A program made the position numbers and the translations under genes. This document shows, piece after piece, positions 7,364-17,128 of a DNA stretch of 64,000 bases. Under the pieces are notes generated by a model. The model made no database searches and was not told the origin of the DNA. It worked only from the letters and a program-made list of their open reading frames with translations. The DNA is from Moraxellaceae bacterium (GTDB lineage: Bacteria > Pseudomonadota > Gammaproteobacteria > Pseudomonadales > Moraxellaceae), in the NCBI GenBank assembly GCA_030646295.1, contig JAUSND010000003.1:372001-436000 (forward strand). The letters are read 5' to 3'. Positions within the stretch are counted from its first letter, which is position 1. Every line of letters starts with the position of its first letter.

Positions 7364-8800
7364 ATGCGGATCACGGCCATTCTGGTTGCGGCCACCCAGG
7401 TCAGGGTGGCTGCCATTTTCATGTTGTTCCTGATCGCCTTGCCAGCATCTGCCAGTCAGAAGGTACGGCCATGGATGCTGGAAGACTGGACAGGAGAGGC
7501 TCCACACCTGGCCGATCTGGGGTTGCGCCCACAAGAGCTGGCGCGAGCGCTTGATAACCGTCTGCTCACCTTTGCCCATCCTGAACGACCCGTGTCACTG
7601 CCGGGGGCCAATGGTCCGCGGCATTTCAGCAATGCCCGTTTCATCACCACGGTTGCTCGTGTGGATTTGCCTGTGCAGACCCTGAGACGCAAGATGCGTG
7701 ACTTTTCCAGCTACAAGACATTCTTCCCGATGCTGACCGGATCGGATGTGGAGGTCATGAACGGGAAAAATCAGCTGGTCCGGTTCCGCATTGAAATCCC
7801 GATGCCGGCCTTGGCCAGTTTTGTCATTGATTTTCGCTTCAAGCAGAAACTTGAAGATGATGGCAGTATTTCGGGTGTCATGATTGATGGTGAGGCAAAG
7901 TCACTTGTTGCGATGATCGGCGGGATGACGGATGAATTGAAGGACCAGCCCGTGATGACGCGGTGGGAGTTCCTGCCCGTGAGCAAGAATCAGTCATTGC
8001 TGGTTTTTACATACTGGGATCGTGTTGATTTCAAGAATTATTTCTCTCGAAAGCTGCTGGAGCAATACCCCGAGTTGCATGTGGTCGGTCCCTACATGAT
8101 TTCGGCCGGAGCAGTGGAGTCCATCCGGCACAAGTACAGCATTCCCGTTAGTAACCCTGTGCGCACAGGCATTCCTGACTGGAGTGGCCTCGCTCTTTTG
8201 CAGCCTTATATGGAGCGGCTGAGTGCATTCGGACATGTGGGCATACTCGAGCCTGAGCATGCCTTGTCCGAGATGACAACGCAGAAGCCGCTGCGTTATT
8301 CGGTTCTGGCAACAAGGGTTGCCGCTCCATCAGCGCGGGCACGGGGCATGATGACGGACTATCCGTATCTTCCCGATGTCATGAAGGAGCTTGAAGGTAT
8401 TGAGGTTAATGATCGTGGCCGTGAAGTTGATCTTGATCTCGACATCAGGTTTGCTTTCATGGTGATCCGGTTTTCGCTTGATATGGGCTTGAGAAATACC
8501 TGGGTTTCTCCGGAGCGGCTGGAGTTCAGGCGAACCTCGGGGGGGCTGGCTCGCCTTTCGGGGGCAGCAGAGTGGCATCCCCTGCCGGACAACCCTCATT
8601 CGCTGGTGCTCACAACGATTGCGCACGAAGTGGGGGATGAGGCGCCACTGGTTCTCAGGCTTGCCCATCGTATTGTCGAGAGGATTCCGTTTGCCGAGGC
8701 CTTGGCTGGCATGGGTGTCCAGATTGTCGTTATGGAGCGGATGAAGCCCTGGGTGGAGAAGCAGGTTGCAGGGTCGGGGTGGCCAAGCCATAGGCAGTGA
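7364..8800 (+). CDS. Secreted protein of unknown function, SRPBCC/START-like fold suspected
   Basis: The 478-residue product has an N-terminal signal sequence (hydrophobic residues about 13-28, cleavage near ALPASAS) and an AAGAGGGA ribosome-binding site. Residues about 90-260 contain FITTVARVDLPVQTLRRKMR, FSSYKTFFPMLTGSDVEVM, RFRIEIPMPALASFVIDF and TRWEFLPV. The order of a beta strand, two helices and a long beta-sheet recalls START or polyketide-cyclase (SRPBCC) lipid-binding domains of the Coq10 type. A second block (residues about 300-460, ending GDEAPLVLRLAHRIVERIPF) may be a diverged copy. I do not recognise a named family. It closes the run that begins at 6182, so it could bind a hydrophobic ligand in the periplasm; that is inference. 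Confidence 0.6.
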   Translation: MRITAILVAATQVRVAAIFMLFLIALPASASQKVRPWMLEDWTGEAPHLADLGLRPQELARALDNRLLTFAHPERPVSLPGANGPRHFSNARFITTVARVDLPVQTLRRKMRDFSSYKTFFPMLTGSDVEVMNGKNQLVRFRIEIPMPALASFVIDFRFKQKLEDDGSISGVMIDGEAKSLVAMIGGMTDELKDQPVMTRWEFLPVSKNQSLLVFTYWDRVDFKNYFSRKLLEQYPELHVVGPYMISAGAVESIRHKYSIPVSNPVRTGIPDWSGLALLQPYMERLSAFGHVGILEPEHALSEMTTQKPLRYSVLATRVAAPSARARGMMTDYPYLPDVMKELEGIEVNDRGREVDLDLDIRFAFMVIRFSLDMGLRNTWVSPERLEFRRTSGGLARLSGAAEWHPLPDNPHSLVLTTIAHEVGDEAPLVLRLAHRIVERIPFAEALAGMGVQIVVMERMKPWVEKQVAGSGWPSHRQ

Positions 8801-8872
8801 CAGGCTTTGTACAGTTGCTGTGCCGTTATCAATGTCTGACCATCATCACCAATATTGCATAAGGCCATGGTC

Positions 8873-9082
8873 ATGAGTTTGCCCGATCTGTCACCCTGCA
8901 TCGGCCGGTGCAGGCTTGATGACGATAATATGTGTCTTGGCTGCTTCCGGATGATTGACGAGATTCGTGGCTGGGGCTTGATGACACGCGACGAGCAACG
9001 GAGAATCCTTGAGTCTGTTGCCGAGCGGCAACAGCGCCTATCTTTTTCTGTTCCGGAATCCTCTGCATGTCGACTTCCCTGA
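8873..9082 (+). CDS. DUF1289 small cysteine-rich protein
   Basis: The 69-residue product carries the DUF1289 signature [19 protein letters not shown] followed by [13 protein letters not shown]. Four cysteines are positioned to bind a metal or iron-sulfur cluster; the family is often labelled as Fe-S protein, but its role is unknown. The frame is open from 8855, and the ATG at 8873 was chosen because an AAGG lies about eight bases upstream and the family begins near MSLPDLSPC. The 3' end overlaps the purT start by 16 bases, so the two are probably translated together. Confidence 0.82.
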   Translation: MSLPDLSPCIGRCRLDDDNMCLGCFRMIDEIRGWGLMTRDEQRRILESVAERQQRLSFSVPESSACRLP

Positions 9083-10257
9083 CTCTTGGCACCCCGTTTT
9101 CCTCCACTGCAACCCGTATTCTCTTTTGTGGGGCAGGTGAGCTTGGCAAGGAAGTGGTAATCGAGCTCAAGCGACTGGGGTGTGAGGTCATTGCGGTTGA
9201 CCGGTATGCCAATGCCCCGGGCATGCAGGTGGCTGATCGCAGTTACGTCATCGACATGCTGGATGGCGTTGCCTTGCGGCAGGTGATCGAGAGTGAGCGC
9301 CCGAATCTGATTGTTCCCGAGATCGAGGCCATAGCAACAGCGACACTGGAGCAGATGGAGCAGGAAGGCTGGCATGTCGTCCCGACGGCCAGAGCAGCGC
9401 GGTTGACCATGCACCGGGAAGGCATCCGGCGTCTGGCTGCTGAAGAGCTTGGTCTGGCGACGTCGCCGTACTTTTTCGCAGATGATTTTGATGCGTTTTC
9501 CGAGGCGGCCAATGCGGTGGGGTTTCCTTGTGTCGTCAAGCCGGTGATGTCGTCTTCAGGTAAAGGCCAGAGCATATTGCGCAGCGAGAGCGACCTTGAG
9601 ACGGCATGGGCTTATGCTCAGGCCGGTGGTCGAGCTGGTGCTGGTCGTGTCATTGTCGAGGGCTTCATTGATTTTGATTATGAAATCACTCTGCTGACTC
9701 TGCGTCATTGTGGCGGTACCAGCTTTTGCGCACCAATTGGGCATTTGCAGATTGCCGGTGATTATCGTGAGTCCTGGCAGCCCCAGCCGATGTCTGAAAA
9801 AGCATTGGCGGAATCACAGCGTATTGCACACGGCATTACGACTGCGCTGGGTGGTTTCGGTATTTTTGGTGTTGAGCTTTTTGTGAAGGGTGATCAGGTC
9901 TGGTTCAGTGAGGTTTCTCCTCGTCCTCATGATACGGGGCTGGTTACGCTCATTTCCCAGAACCTGTCCGAGTTTGCCCTGCATGCCAGGGCCATTCTGG
10001 GCTTGCCAGTACCTCTCATCCGGCAGCATGCCGCAGCGGCTTCTTGCGCGCTGCTGGTCAAGGGTGAGTCTGATCGCGTGACGTTTGGCAATCTTGTGGA
10101 GGCGCTTGCCCAGCCGGATACGGACCTGCGACTGTTTGGCAAGCCGGAAGTCCATGGTGAACGGCGAATGGGTGTGGGGCTCGCTCTGGGTAGTGATTGC
10201 GATGAGGCGCGTGCCAAGGCCCGACAGGTGGTGGCTGCCATCAAGGTTGATCTCTGA
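9067..10257 (+). CDS. purT: Formate-dependent phosphoribosylglycinamide formyltransferase 2
   Basis: The 396-residue ATP-grasp enzyme makes formyl-GAR from GAR, formate and ATP, in the third step of purine synthesis. Recognisable features are the N-terminal [35 protein letters not shown], the ATP-grasp [17 protein letters not shown], and the metal and substrate region [20 protein letters not shown] with PHDTGLVTL. Length equals the E. coli enzyme. The window also encodes the folate-dependent isoenzyme PurN (44486-45130), so both routes exist. It overlaps the upstream DUF1289 gene. Downstream, 68 bases separate it from the 10326 gene. Confidence 0.95.
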   Translation: MSTSLTLGTPFSSTATRILFCGAGELGKEVVIELKRLGCEVIAVDRYANAPGMQVADRSYVIDMLDGVALRQVIESERPNLIVPEIEAIATATLEQMEQEGWHVVPTARAARLTMHREGIRRLAAEELGLATSPYFFADDFDAFSEAANAVGFPCVVKPVMSSSGKGQSILRSESDLETAWAYAQAGGRAGAGRVIVEGFIDFDYEITLLTLRHCGGTSFCAPIGHLQIAGDYRESWQPQPMSEKALAESQRIAHGITTALGGFGIFGVELFVKGDQVWFSEVSPRPHDTGLVTLISQNLSEFALHARAILGLPVPLIRQHAAAASCALLVKGESDRVTFGNLVEALAQPDTDLRLFGKPEVHGERRMGVGLALGSDCDEARAKARQVVAAIKVDL

Positions 10258-10325
10258 GTCTCCGATAAACGGCAGCAAGGGTGCTTTCACAGGGTCTAAG
10301 CTTGGATAAAGGGCTGGAGACAACT

Positions 10326-10781
10326 ATGACTACTCTGCGTGCACGCGATGTTCTTGATCAGGCTCATGCCTTTCATGCTCAGTTGGCTGGCTATTTTGCC
10401 GGCCTGAGTGACTCATCCGGCAATGAGCGGGTTCGTCTGCTGTATTCCTATCTTAGCCAGCATGAGCAGCAGTTATCGCAAGTACTCAATCGCTACCGTA
10501 GTGATGCTCCACCGCGTTTGATGGATGCATGGTTGCAGAATGTGCCTGATGATCGTGCCCTGCATGCTTGCGCAGTACTTGACCTGACACCGGATACCGA
10601 TCCTGATGCGGTGATCACTGCATCCCTGACATATGACGATTGCCTCATTGCCCTTTATCAGGCCATGCAGGATGCATCACAGCACCCAGAGGTCAGGGAG
10701 TTTTTTGAGCATCTGCAGGAGCTTGAGCAAAACGAAAAGCATCGCACCTCAATCAACATGCAGTCGCTCTATGACTGGTAG
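10326..10781 (+). CDS. Conserved hypothetical, ferritin-like helical protein
   Basis: The 151-residue product is predicted all-helical and contains paired Glu/His positions (QLSQVLNRYR; QDASQHPEVREFFEHLQEL; EQNEKHRTSINMQ) that recall the ferritin-like four-helix fold seen in small stress proteins. The di-iron ExxH motifs are not complete enough to claim metal binding. The ATG at 10326 (MTTLRARDVLDQAHAF) has a GGAG ribosome-binding site and was preferred to the upstream 10281 frame. No signal peptide. It converges tail to tail with corB with only three bases between stop codons and no terminator in between. Confidence 0.6.
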   Translation: MTTLRARDVLDQAHAFHAQLAGYFAGLSDSSGNERVRLLYSYLSQHEQQLSQVLNRYRSDAPPRLMDAWLQNVPDDRALHACAVLDLTPDTDPDAVITASLTYDDCLIALYQAMQDASQHPEVREFFEHLQELEQNEKHRTSINMQSLYDW

Positions 10782-10784
10782 GAT

Positions 10785-12062
10785 CTAGTCCAGGCTGATG
10801 GGAAGCTGCTGCGAGAAAAGGGTGATTTTAGCTGTCTTGACAGTATTATCCCGAACCTGAAGGATTTCGATCAGGTAGCTGTCGATTCTGAGCGAGAGCG
10901 CTGACTCCGGGATCGTTTCCAGTGTTTCAATGATCAGGCCGTTCAGCGTTTTCGGGCCGGTTGTTGGCAACTGCCAGTGCAGCATGCGGTTGATGTCCCG
11001 AATGCTGGCGCTGCCATCAATTACCCATGAACCATCAGGCTGTTTCAGAATGTCCTTGTGGGAGTCTGATACGCTGGTGGTGAACTCACCCACAATCTCC
11101 TCAAGAATGGCCTCCAGCGTCACTATTCCCTGCACGTCACCATACTCATCGACAACCAGCCCGAAGCGGCGCCTCAGTTTCTGGAAGTTCACCAGTTGGG
11201 CCTGGAGTGGGGTACTTTCTGGAACGTAATATGGCTCACGCACATATTGCAGGATTTCGGCCTTGGTCAATCCGGCCGTGCCCAGAAACCGCGTGGCATT
11301 GCGGATATGAAGTATGCCGATGCAGTCATTGATGTCACTGCGGAATACCGGCAGGCGTGTATGTTGTGTAGAGCGCAGCTGTTTGATTATGTTTTCAATG
11401 TCATCTTCTATATCAAGGCCAACCACTTCGCCACGCGGCACCATGATGTCGTTGACGGTAATATTGTCCAGCTCAAGCACGCCAAGCAGCATCTGACGAT
11501 GCTGCTTGGGCAGAAACACATCCTGTACCAGTGTTCGAAGCTCGTCCGTGTTGAGCTTGTGGTCACCCTTTGCCAGTGAGTTCAGGCGGAACAGTGTATT
11601 TGTGGTGACGTTCACCAGCCATACCGCCGGGTACAGGACTTTAAGCAGCACCTTGAGGATGGGTGCTGCAATATGGGCAATGGTTTCCGGGTGCTTGGCG
11701 GCAAAGGTTTTGGGGCCTACCTCGCCAAAGATGAGGATCACGAAGGTCAGTATGCCGGCGGCAATGGCAACGCCGGGGTCTCCCGCAAGTCGAAGCCCGA
11801 TCAGGGTTGCAACAGACGATGCCCCGATGTTGACGACATTGTTGCCTATCAGGATGACACCAATCAGGCGGTCTGGCTGTGCCAGTAGCGCAAGTATGCG
11901 CTGAGCAGAGCGGTTGCCTGTTTTTGCCTGATGTTTGAGGCGATACCTGTTGGCCGTCATGATGCCTGTCTCGGCACCCGAGAAAAACGCCGAGAAGCTA
12001 ATGAATATAACGAGCACTGCAAAAAGAAAGCCGAGCGGGGTGTCGTCCACAGGAACTGCCAC
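10785..12062 (-). CDS. corB: CorB/HlyC-type membrane transporter (DUF21-CBS-CorC)
   Basis: The 425-residue protein has four N-terminal transmembrane helices of the DUF21/CNNM domain (FFSGAETGIMTANRYRLKH, LIGVILIGNNVVNIGASS, LIFGEVGPKTFAAKHPE), a central pair of CBS domains (IMVPRGEVVGLDIED, LPVFRSDINDCIGILHI), and a C-terminal CorC_HlyC domain (GDVQGIVTLEAILEEIVGEF). Members act in Mg2+ efflux, or in Co/Mg resistance with CorA. It resembles E. coli YfjD throughout. The start codon is GTG with no clear Shine-Dalgarno sequence; an in-frame stop lies eight codons upstream, so the N-terminus is nearly fixed. ypjD follows upstream by 45 bases, forming a ypjD-corB operon. Confidence 0.93.
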   Translation of the reverse strand: MAVPVDDTPLGFLFAVLVIFISFSAFFSGAETGIMTANRYRLKHQAKTGNRSAQRILALLAQPDRLIGVILIGNNVVNIGASSVATLIGLRLAGDPGVAIAAGILTFVILIFGEVGPKTFAAKHPETIAHIAAPILKVLLKVLYPAVWLVNVTTNTLFRLNSLAKGDHKLNTDELRTLVQDVFLPKQHRQMLLGVLELDNITVNDIMVPRGEVVGLDIEDDIENIIKQLRSTQHTRLPVFRSDINDCIGILHIRNATRFLGTAGLTKAEILQYVREPYYVPESTPLQAQLVNFQKLRRRFGLVVDEYGDVQGIVTLEAILEEIVGEFTTSVSDSHKDILKQPDGSWVIDGSASIRDINRMLHWQLPTTGPKTLNGLIIETLETIPESALSLRIDSYLIEILQVRDNTVKTAKITLFSQQLPISLD

Positions 12063-12107
12063 GGAAGCGGGAATATCTGGGATTTAACGGTTCAGGACTG
12101 GCGGACG

Positions 12108-12911
12108 TCAAGCGCTCCGGCTCAGAACCAGCTCAAGTACGAGTTTGCTGCCATAAAAGCCCAGCAGTAGCAGGGCAAAACCCCACAGGGTGAAGCGAAT
12201 GGCAGTAGGGCCTCGCCATCCAAGCCAGTGGCGCCCGGCCAGCAGGACGGCAAACACAGCCCATGCGGCCAGCGTCAGTACGGTCTTGTGCGCAACATGC
12301 TGGGCAAACAGGTCATTCAGTGTCAGAAAGCCGGTGACAATGGCCAGGGTGAGCAGCACAAAGCCGGTACCGATCAGGCTGAACAGCAGGCTTTCCATGG
12401 TTTGCAGGGGAGGCAGTGCATTCATCAGGCCCTGCTTGTGTGTACGCAGGTGCCTGTCCTGAATGGCAACCAGAAGCGCCTGTGCAGCAGCAATGGTCAG
12501 CACGCTGTACGCCAGAATGGAGAGGAGTATGTGTGATTCTGCCCCGGGAGAGAGGGTGCTGACGGGCGTGTAGGTCGATGGAGCAAACAGTGACAGGATC
12601 AGCCCCAGTATCGCCAGCGGGAACGCCGCCACTGTGATGCTGATGATGGGTTTGTAGAGGCTCATGCCGATAGCCAGTGCAGCAATCAGCCAGCCCACCA
12701 GCGAGCTGATCTGGAAAAGTCCAAGATCAAGTCCGGCGGGTTGATAGATTTGTGCATGAATGGAAATCAGGTGCAACGGCAGTGCAAGGCCCCCCAGTGC
12801 CTGAATGGCCGGAGCGCGTGGCTTTTCACGACGAAGCAGTTGGCGGCCCAGCATGGCGCTGGCCACGGCGTACAACAGGGCGGCGGCAATACCGGCCAGT
12901 GTTGCATTCAT
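12108..12911 (-). CDS. ypjD: YpjD-type CcsA/CcmC-like cytochrome c assembly membrane protein
   Basis: The 267-residue protein is almost entirely hydrophobic, with about eight transmembrane segments, and matches the YpjD family by features such as LPLHLISIHAQIY, the ESHILLSILAYSVLTIAAAQ region, LLFSLIGTGFVLLTLAIVTG and HKTVLTLAAWAVFAVLLAGR. The family belongs to the CcsA/CcmF/CcmC superfamily of heme-handling proteins but its own role is unclear. In many gammaproteobacteria ypjD lies divergent from and next to ffh; here the two are separated by the three-gene signalling locus and a pseudogene (13.0-18.2 kb), which suggests insertion. Confidence 0.9.
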   Translation of the reverse strand: MNATLAGIAAALLYAVASAMLGRQLLRREKPRAPAIQALGGLALPLHLISIHAQIYQPAGLDLGLFQISSLVGWLIAALAIGMSLYKPIISITVAAFPLAILGLILSLFAPSTYTPVSTLSPGAESHILLSILAYSVLTIAAAQALLVAIQDRHLRTHKQGLMNALPPLQTMESLLFSLIGTGFVLLTLAIVTGFLTLNDLFAQHVAHKTVLTLAAWAVFAVLLAGRHWLGWRGPTAIRFTLWGFALLLLGFYGSKLVLELVLSRSA

Positions 12912-13051
12912 GATGCGACGATTCCTTGTTTCGGTAGCAGGATGAAGAAGGTGGCGATGGCTGCCGAGACGAGCCGGCAGTGTGGCACAAGGGGCGAAAA
13001 TTTTGAAGGGAATGGCCCCCTGTGCTTACTCCCCTCCCTGACGGGGCATGA

Positions 13052-15154
13052 TTACCATTTAAGGGTTGCCTCCAGGGTCAGGCTTCGGCCTGCCTGAGGC
13101 AGATCTCCGGGAATGGGAGCGACCGTACTGGTTTCAGGGCCTCTGCTGGCTTCCTGTACATTGGCATCAAGCAGGTTGCGTCCTGTCAGGCTGAGACTGC
13201 CTTTGGACCATTGCTTGCGCGCCGCCAGGTCGAACGTAGTGTAACCATCCATCGGTGCCCGTGAGTCACCTGCCTGTCGTTTGCTTTCACTCACCCATAC
13301 AAATTGCGGGGTCAGTTGCCATTGTGGCAAAAACTGCCAGATCACGCGGAGACTGGCGTCGGCCGTGGGGGCCAGCCCCAGGGGGGCGCCAGTAATTTCT
13401 TCACGGGTTTGCTGGTGGCTGTAATTGGCCAGTATCTGGAGCGAGCTGCTCCAGTCATGGCGCAGCTCGGTTTCCAGTCCTGTGCCTTCAATGGTGCCGG
13501 TATTTCGGGCAGTAAAGGTGCTGTTGCCAGGATCACTGACGAAGTCGATAAAGTCATTGATATGGAAGTGGTAGAAGTTGATGTCCCACGTCCATGACTC
13601 GTGAGGACGCCATGAAAACCCGGCTTCCAGACTTTCAAGTTTTTCCGGTTCAAGGTCGGGGTTGCCAAGTGCGACAGGGTTGTTTGTGGCATAGAGCTCA
13701 AAAAAGGCAGGTGCACGAAAGGCCTCGCCATAGAGCAGCTTGGTGGTGAGTGTCGGGCTTGTGCTCCAGACCACGGCAAGGCGGGGATTGGTGGCGCCAC
13801 CAAAGTCGGAGTAGTGGTCATGGCGAAGGCCGGCAGTCAGGGTCCAGTCTGTAGCCATCTGCCACTCATCCTGCACGAAAACATGGGAATTGGTTCTCTG
13901 GTTTTCGGGCAAAAAGGCTTCCGGGGAGTCGCTGACATCCTGCAGCCCACCCGGGCGTGGCTGGGGAACCGGATTGCCTGGTAGCAGAACATAGTTGACT
14001 GCATCGCTGGTCTTGAAAATGTCTCCCCAGTAGTAGCCGCCACCAATTCGTACCTGATGTTCTTTCCATCCCTTGTAAAGGGCAGTGAGGTGGATGCGGG
14101 CATTTTCTTCGGATAACTCGGGCGTCTGTAGTACCCCCTCGGGAAACTGGCCAAAAGCACCGGGAGGAAATTGCCGGATGGATGTAGGGTTGCGGAAGTC
14201 GCTGTACAGATAGCTGATCTGGCTTTCGAGATCCCAGTTTTGCCGGAAGTCAGGGGCATTCCAGGTCAGGTCGACGTTGCTCCGGTGATGGGGAAAGCGG
14301 GCTCCCGGGTCCAGTGACTCATTGATGCCCTGTGCTGTTTCTCCTTCGCTGCGCCGGTGACTCATGCGCAGCCGGAAATCGTTCCATACAAGGTCGGTGC
14401 GGGCGTCGAAATTCTTCCAGGCAAGATTGGCCGGCCCTGGTGCATAGGAGGCACTGGTGCCAAGAAGTGCATCGAGGCTGCTCTGGTAGTCAGCATTGAT
14501 GATGGGGTCATCACCATCACTGCTGGCATATGACAATGAAATGAGGGCACGTACCGGGCCGATGGAGCCGGCCTGCTGCAGGGATGCTTTGGGTGTATTG
14601 AAGCTGCCGTAAGCAAGTGTTGCCTGACCGCCCTGGATGTCCTCTGGTCGTTTGGTAATGATGTTGATGACCCCCGCAAAGGCATCGGCTCCATAGACGG
14701 CCGAGCCAGGGCCTCGGATGATCTCCACTCGCTCGATCATTTGAACGGGTAAGCCGGTCATGGCAACCAGTCGTTCGCCCCGGTCACCCGTGAACAGGCT
14801 TGTCTGGGGAATGCCATTGACGAGCACAAGCGTGTGCGGGTTATAGGTAGAGACGATGCCTCGCATGAAGTAGCGCGATGCATAAATGAAACCGCCATGC
14901 GATACATGAAGGCCTGGTACCATTTCCAGTGCAGTATCCAGATCCTGTGCGCCCATTGCTTCAAGGTCATGAGCAGTAATGACACTGGCAATTGCGGGTG
15001 CTGCAGTAATCGGTTTTGGTGTGCCGGTGGCAATGCTTACCTCAAGTCGGGACAGCTCTTCCAGAGGCAGTGCGAACAGGTCTTCTTCTGCGGCTGCCTG
15101 ATGAGTGAACGTGCACAGAAAAATGTAGCCTATCCATGAGCGGTTCATGTGCAT
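13052..15154 (-). CDS. TonB-dependent outer-membrane receptor
   Basis: The 700-residue protein has a signal sequence (WIGYIFLCTFTHQAAA), a plug domain (ASVITAHDLEAMGAQDLDTAL, YFMRGIVSTYNPHTLVLVNG, ERVEIIRGPGSAVYGADAFA, GVINIITKRP) and a beta-barrel with FRAPAFFELYA and NPDLEPEKLESLEAGF motifs, ending in the aromatic residue W typical of barrel termini. No clear TonB box is seen. The frame opens at 15196, overlapping the kinase, but the ATG at 15154 has a GAGGGGAAGG ribosome-binding site and is preferred. It is the last gene after the YfiR-like and kinase genes, 38 bases from the kinase stop. The ligand is unknown. Such receptors are often paired with DUF4154 proteins, so a sensing role is possible. 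Confidence 0.92.
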   Translation of the reverse strand: MHMNRSWIGYIFLCTFTHQAAAEEDLFALPLEELSRLEVSIATGTPKPITAAPAIASVITAHDLEAMGAQDLDTALEMVPGLHVSHGGFIYASRYFMRGIVSTYNPHTLVLVNGIPQTSLFTGDRGERLVAMTGLPVQMIERVEIIRGPGSAVYGADAFAGVINIITKRPEDIQGGQATLAYGSFNTPKASLQQAGSIGPVRALISLSYASSDGDDPIINADYQSSLDALLGTSASYAPGPANLAWKNFDARTDLVWNDFRLRMSHRRSEGETAQGINESLDPGARFPHHRSNVDLTWNAPDFRQNWDLESQISYLYSDFRNPTSIRQFPPGAFGQFPEGVLQTPELSEENARIHLTALYKGWKEHQVRIGGGYYWGDIFKTSDAVNYVLLPGNPVPQPRPGGLQDVSDSPEAFLPENQRTNSHVFVQDEWQMATDWTLTAGLRHDHYSDFGGATNPRLAVVWSTSPTLTTKLLYGEAFRAPAFFELYATNNPVALGNPDLEPEKLESLEAGFSWRPHESWTWDINFYHFHINDFIDFVSDPGNSTFTARNTGTIEGTGLETELRHDWSSSLQILANYSHQQTREEITGAPLGLAPTADASLRVIWQFLPQWQLTPQFVWVSESKRQAGDSRAPMDGYTTFDLAARKQWSKGSLSLTGRNLLDANVQEASRGPETSTVAPIPGDLPQAGRSLTLEATLKW

Positions 15155-15192
15155 TTTGCCTTCCCCTCTCATCAGGGATTTCATTTGTTTTC

Positions 15193-17127
15193 TCATTCCA
15201 TGTGCTCCGGCAGCCAGCGTTGCAGTACGTCATGCAACGCTGATTGTTTGAAAGGCTTTGCCAGAAAATCATCCATTCCACTACTGATGCAGGCATCATG
15301 CTCGTCACGAAGAATGCTTGCGGTTACGGCGATGACCGGTGTGCGGCGCCAGCCATTCTGTTTTTCCAGTTGGCGCAATTGACGCGTTGCCTCAAAGCCG
15401 TCAATTTCCGGCATCTGGCAATCCATCAATACAATGTCGTAGTGCTGAGAGGAAAGATGTTGCAATGCTTCCCGGCCATTACAGACAACATCAACCTTGC
15501 AGCCAAGGCGAACCAGCATTGCACGAGCTACTTCCTGATTGGTGGGCGTGTCTTCAGCCAGCAATATTTGTATGCCTTGAAGGTCTGCATGTTTCGCTGA
15601 TGATTGAGCTGTGGCTTGACGGTTCTCGGTTGGTGATGCTGTCTGGGTGGGTTTCAGGTTGAGAGTGAAAGAGAAACAGGTCCCCCCTCCAGTTCGTGGC
15701 CTGACCTCGATGTGGCCCCCCATGATTTCCACGAGTTGCTTGACGATGGCAAGGCCAAGCCCCGTGCCGCCAAAGCGGCGTGCATGAGAGCTGTCGGCCT
15801 GTATGAATGGCTGGAAGAGGGAGTCAAGGGCATCCCGGGTTACACCGATACCCGTATCGCAAACCTCAATGCGCAACGTAATGTTGTTTTCATCGCGTGA
15901 TTCACAGACCAATGAAACATGGATGCTCCCTGTTTCCGTAAACTTTATGGCATTGCCCGTAAGATTGATCAGGATCTGCCGGATCCTGTTGGGGTCGCCT
16001 CGTACTTCGGATGGAACATCTGGATCAATCGTGCATTGAAGCTCAAGGTTTTTGTTGTGGGCACGCTCAGACAACAGCTCGAGTACATCCTGTACGACCT
16101 GGGCTGGCATGAACGTGATGCTTTCCAGTTCAAGTTTCCCGGCTTCAATTTTTGAAAAATCGAGAATGTCGTTGATGATGGCAAGCAATGATTCGCCAGA
16201 CTGATGCACAGCCTCTGCCTGCCGACGTTGCTCCGCACTCATCGGGCTGTCCAGAAGCAGCTCGGTCATGCCTAGTACCCCGTTCATGGGGGTGCGTATT
16301 TCATGGCTCATCATTGCCAGAAAAAGGGATTTTGCACGGCTTGCTGCTTCTGCTGCATCTTTTGCATGACGCAGTTCACTTGTTCGGGCCTCAATGAGTT
16401 GCTCAAGTCCTTCACGATGACGGCCCAGCTCTGCGTCACGTGCTTCAATCTGTGCCAGCATTTCATTGAAGCTGTGTACCAGCATTCCTATTTCATCGTT
16501 GCTCCGGACGTGGGCACGTACGGTGTAGTCCTGGTTCTTTGAAATATTCTCCGCCGTAACAGCAAGCTGGAGGATTGGTGTGGTGACCTGACGCAGCAGG
16601 CGCATGCCAAGGGCTGTGGCCAGGGCAAGAGATGCCAGTGCAAGGCCAGCCATAATCAGGAGATACAGGGCCAGCATCTGCCAGTGCTGGCCGAGATCTG
16701 CATCTATATGGAGGTGGCCGAGGGTTTCCCCATCAAGCGTGATGGACTGATTTGCGTGGATGTGATGAGCAAGGAAGCGTTGGTCAGACCGGGAAAGCGT
16801 GCAGTCCTTGTTGTTGCCGGAGAGCCTTATACTGACAAACTCCGACTGGTTTCGATCAAAAATGCAGGCGTTGGTTATGCTGTTCTCTGCCCTGAGCGAG
16901 TACAGGATGGTACGGGCTTCGCTCTGGTCCTTGAAGGCCATTGCGGCCTGCAGGTTGAATGCTGTTGCATTTGTGAGAGTGCTCAACCGGGCATGAAGGT
17001 CTTCCTTCATTTTCAGGGCGGCAGTCATTGCAAAAGCAAGCCAGGCCAGCAGCAATGCTGTTCCTGCACTGAGCAAGATAACGCCTAGGAATTTTCGTTG
17101 TAATGGAAGCTTTTCAAGGAGGCGCAT
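15193..17127 (-). CDS. Hybrid histidine kinase with CHASE8-like periplasmic sensor
   Basis: Order of domains in 644 residues: transmembrane helix 1 (about 14-36), a periplasmic segment of about 110 residues, transmembrane helix 2 (about 150-172), HAMP (about 178-232), HisKA with H275 in [19 protein letters not shown], HATPase with N and G boxes ([37 protein letters not shown]), and a C-terminal receiver with D569 ([14 protein letters not shown]). The periplasmic part ([38 protein letters not shown]) resembles the CHASE8 sensor of the diguanylate cyclase YfiN/TpbB. The YfiR-like gene ends one base before this start. No phosphotransfer protein or separate regulator is encoded nearby, so the output is unknown. 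Confidence 0.9.
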   Translation of the reverse strand: MRLLEKLPLQRKFLGVILLSAGTALLLAWLAFAMTAALKMKEDLHARLSTLTNATAFNLQAAMAFKDQSEARTILYSLRAENSITNACIFDRNQSEFVSIRLSGNNKDCTLSRSDQRFLAHHIHANQSITLDGETLGHLHIDADLGQHWQMLALYLLIMAGLALASLALATALGMRLLRQVTTPILQLAVTAENISKNQDYTVRAHVRSNDEIGMLVHSFNEMLAQIEARDAELGRHREGLEQLIEARTSELRHAKDAAEAASRAKSLFLAMMSHEIRTPMNGVLGMTELLLDSPMSAEQRRQAEAVHQSGESLLAIINDILDFSKIEAGKLELESITFMPAQVVQDVLELLSERAHNKNLELQCTIDPDVPSEVRGDPNRIRQILINLTGNAIKFTETGSIHVSLVCESRDENNITLRIEVCDTGIGVTRDALDSLFQPFIQADSSHARRFGGTGLGLAIVKQLVEIMGGHIEVRPRTGGGTCFSFTLNLKPTQTASPTENRQATAQSSAKHADLQGIQILLAEDTPTNQEVARAMLVRLGCKVDVVCNGREALQHLSSQHYDIVLMDCQMPEIDGFEATRQLRQLEKQNGWRRTPVIAVTASILRDEHDACISSGMDDFLAKPFKQSALHDVLQRWLPEHME

Positions 17128-17128
17128 G

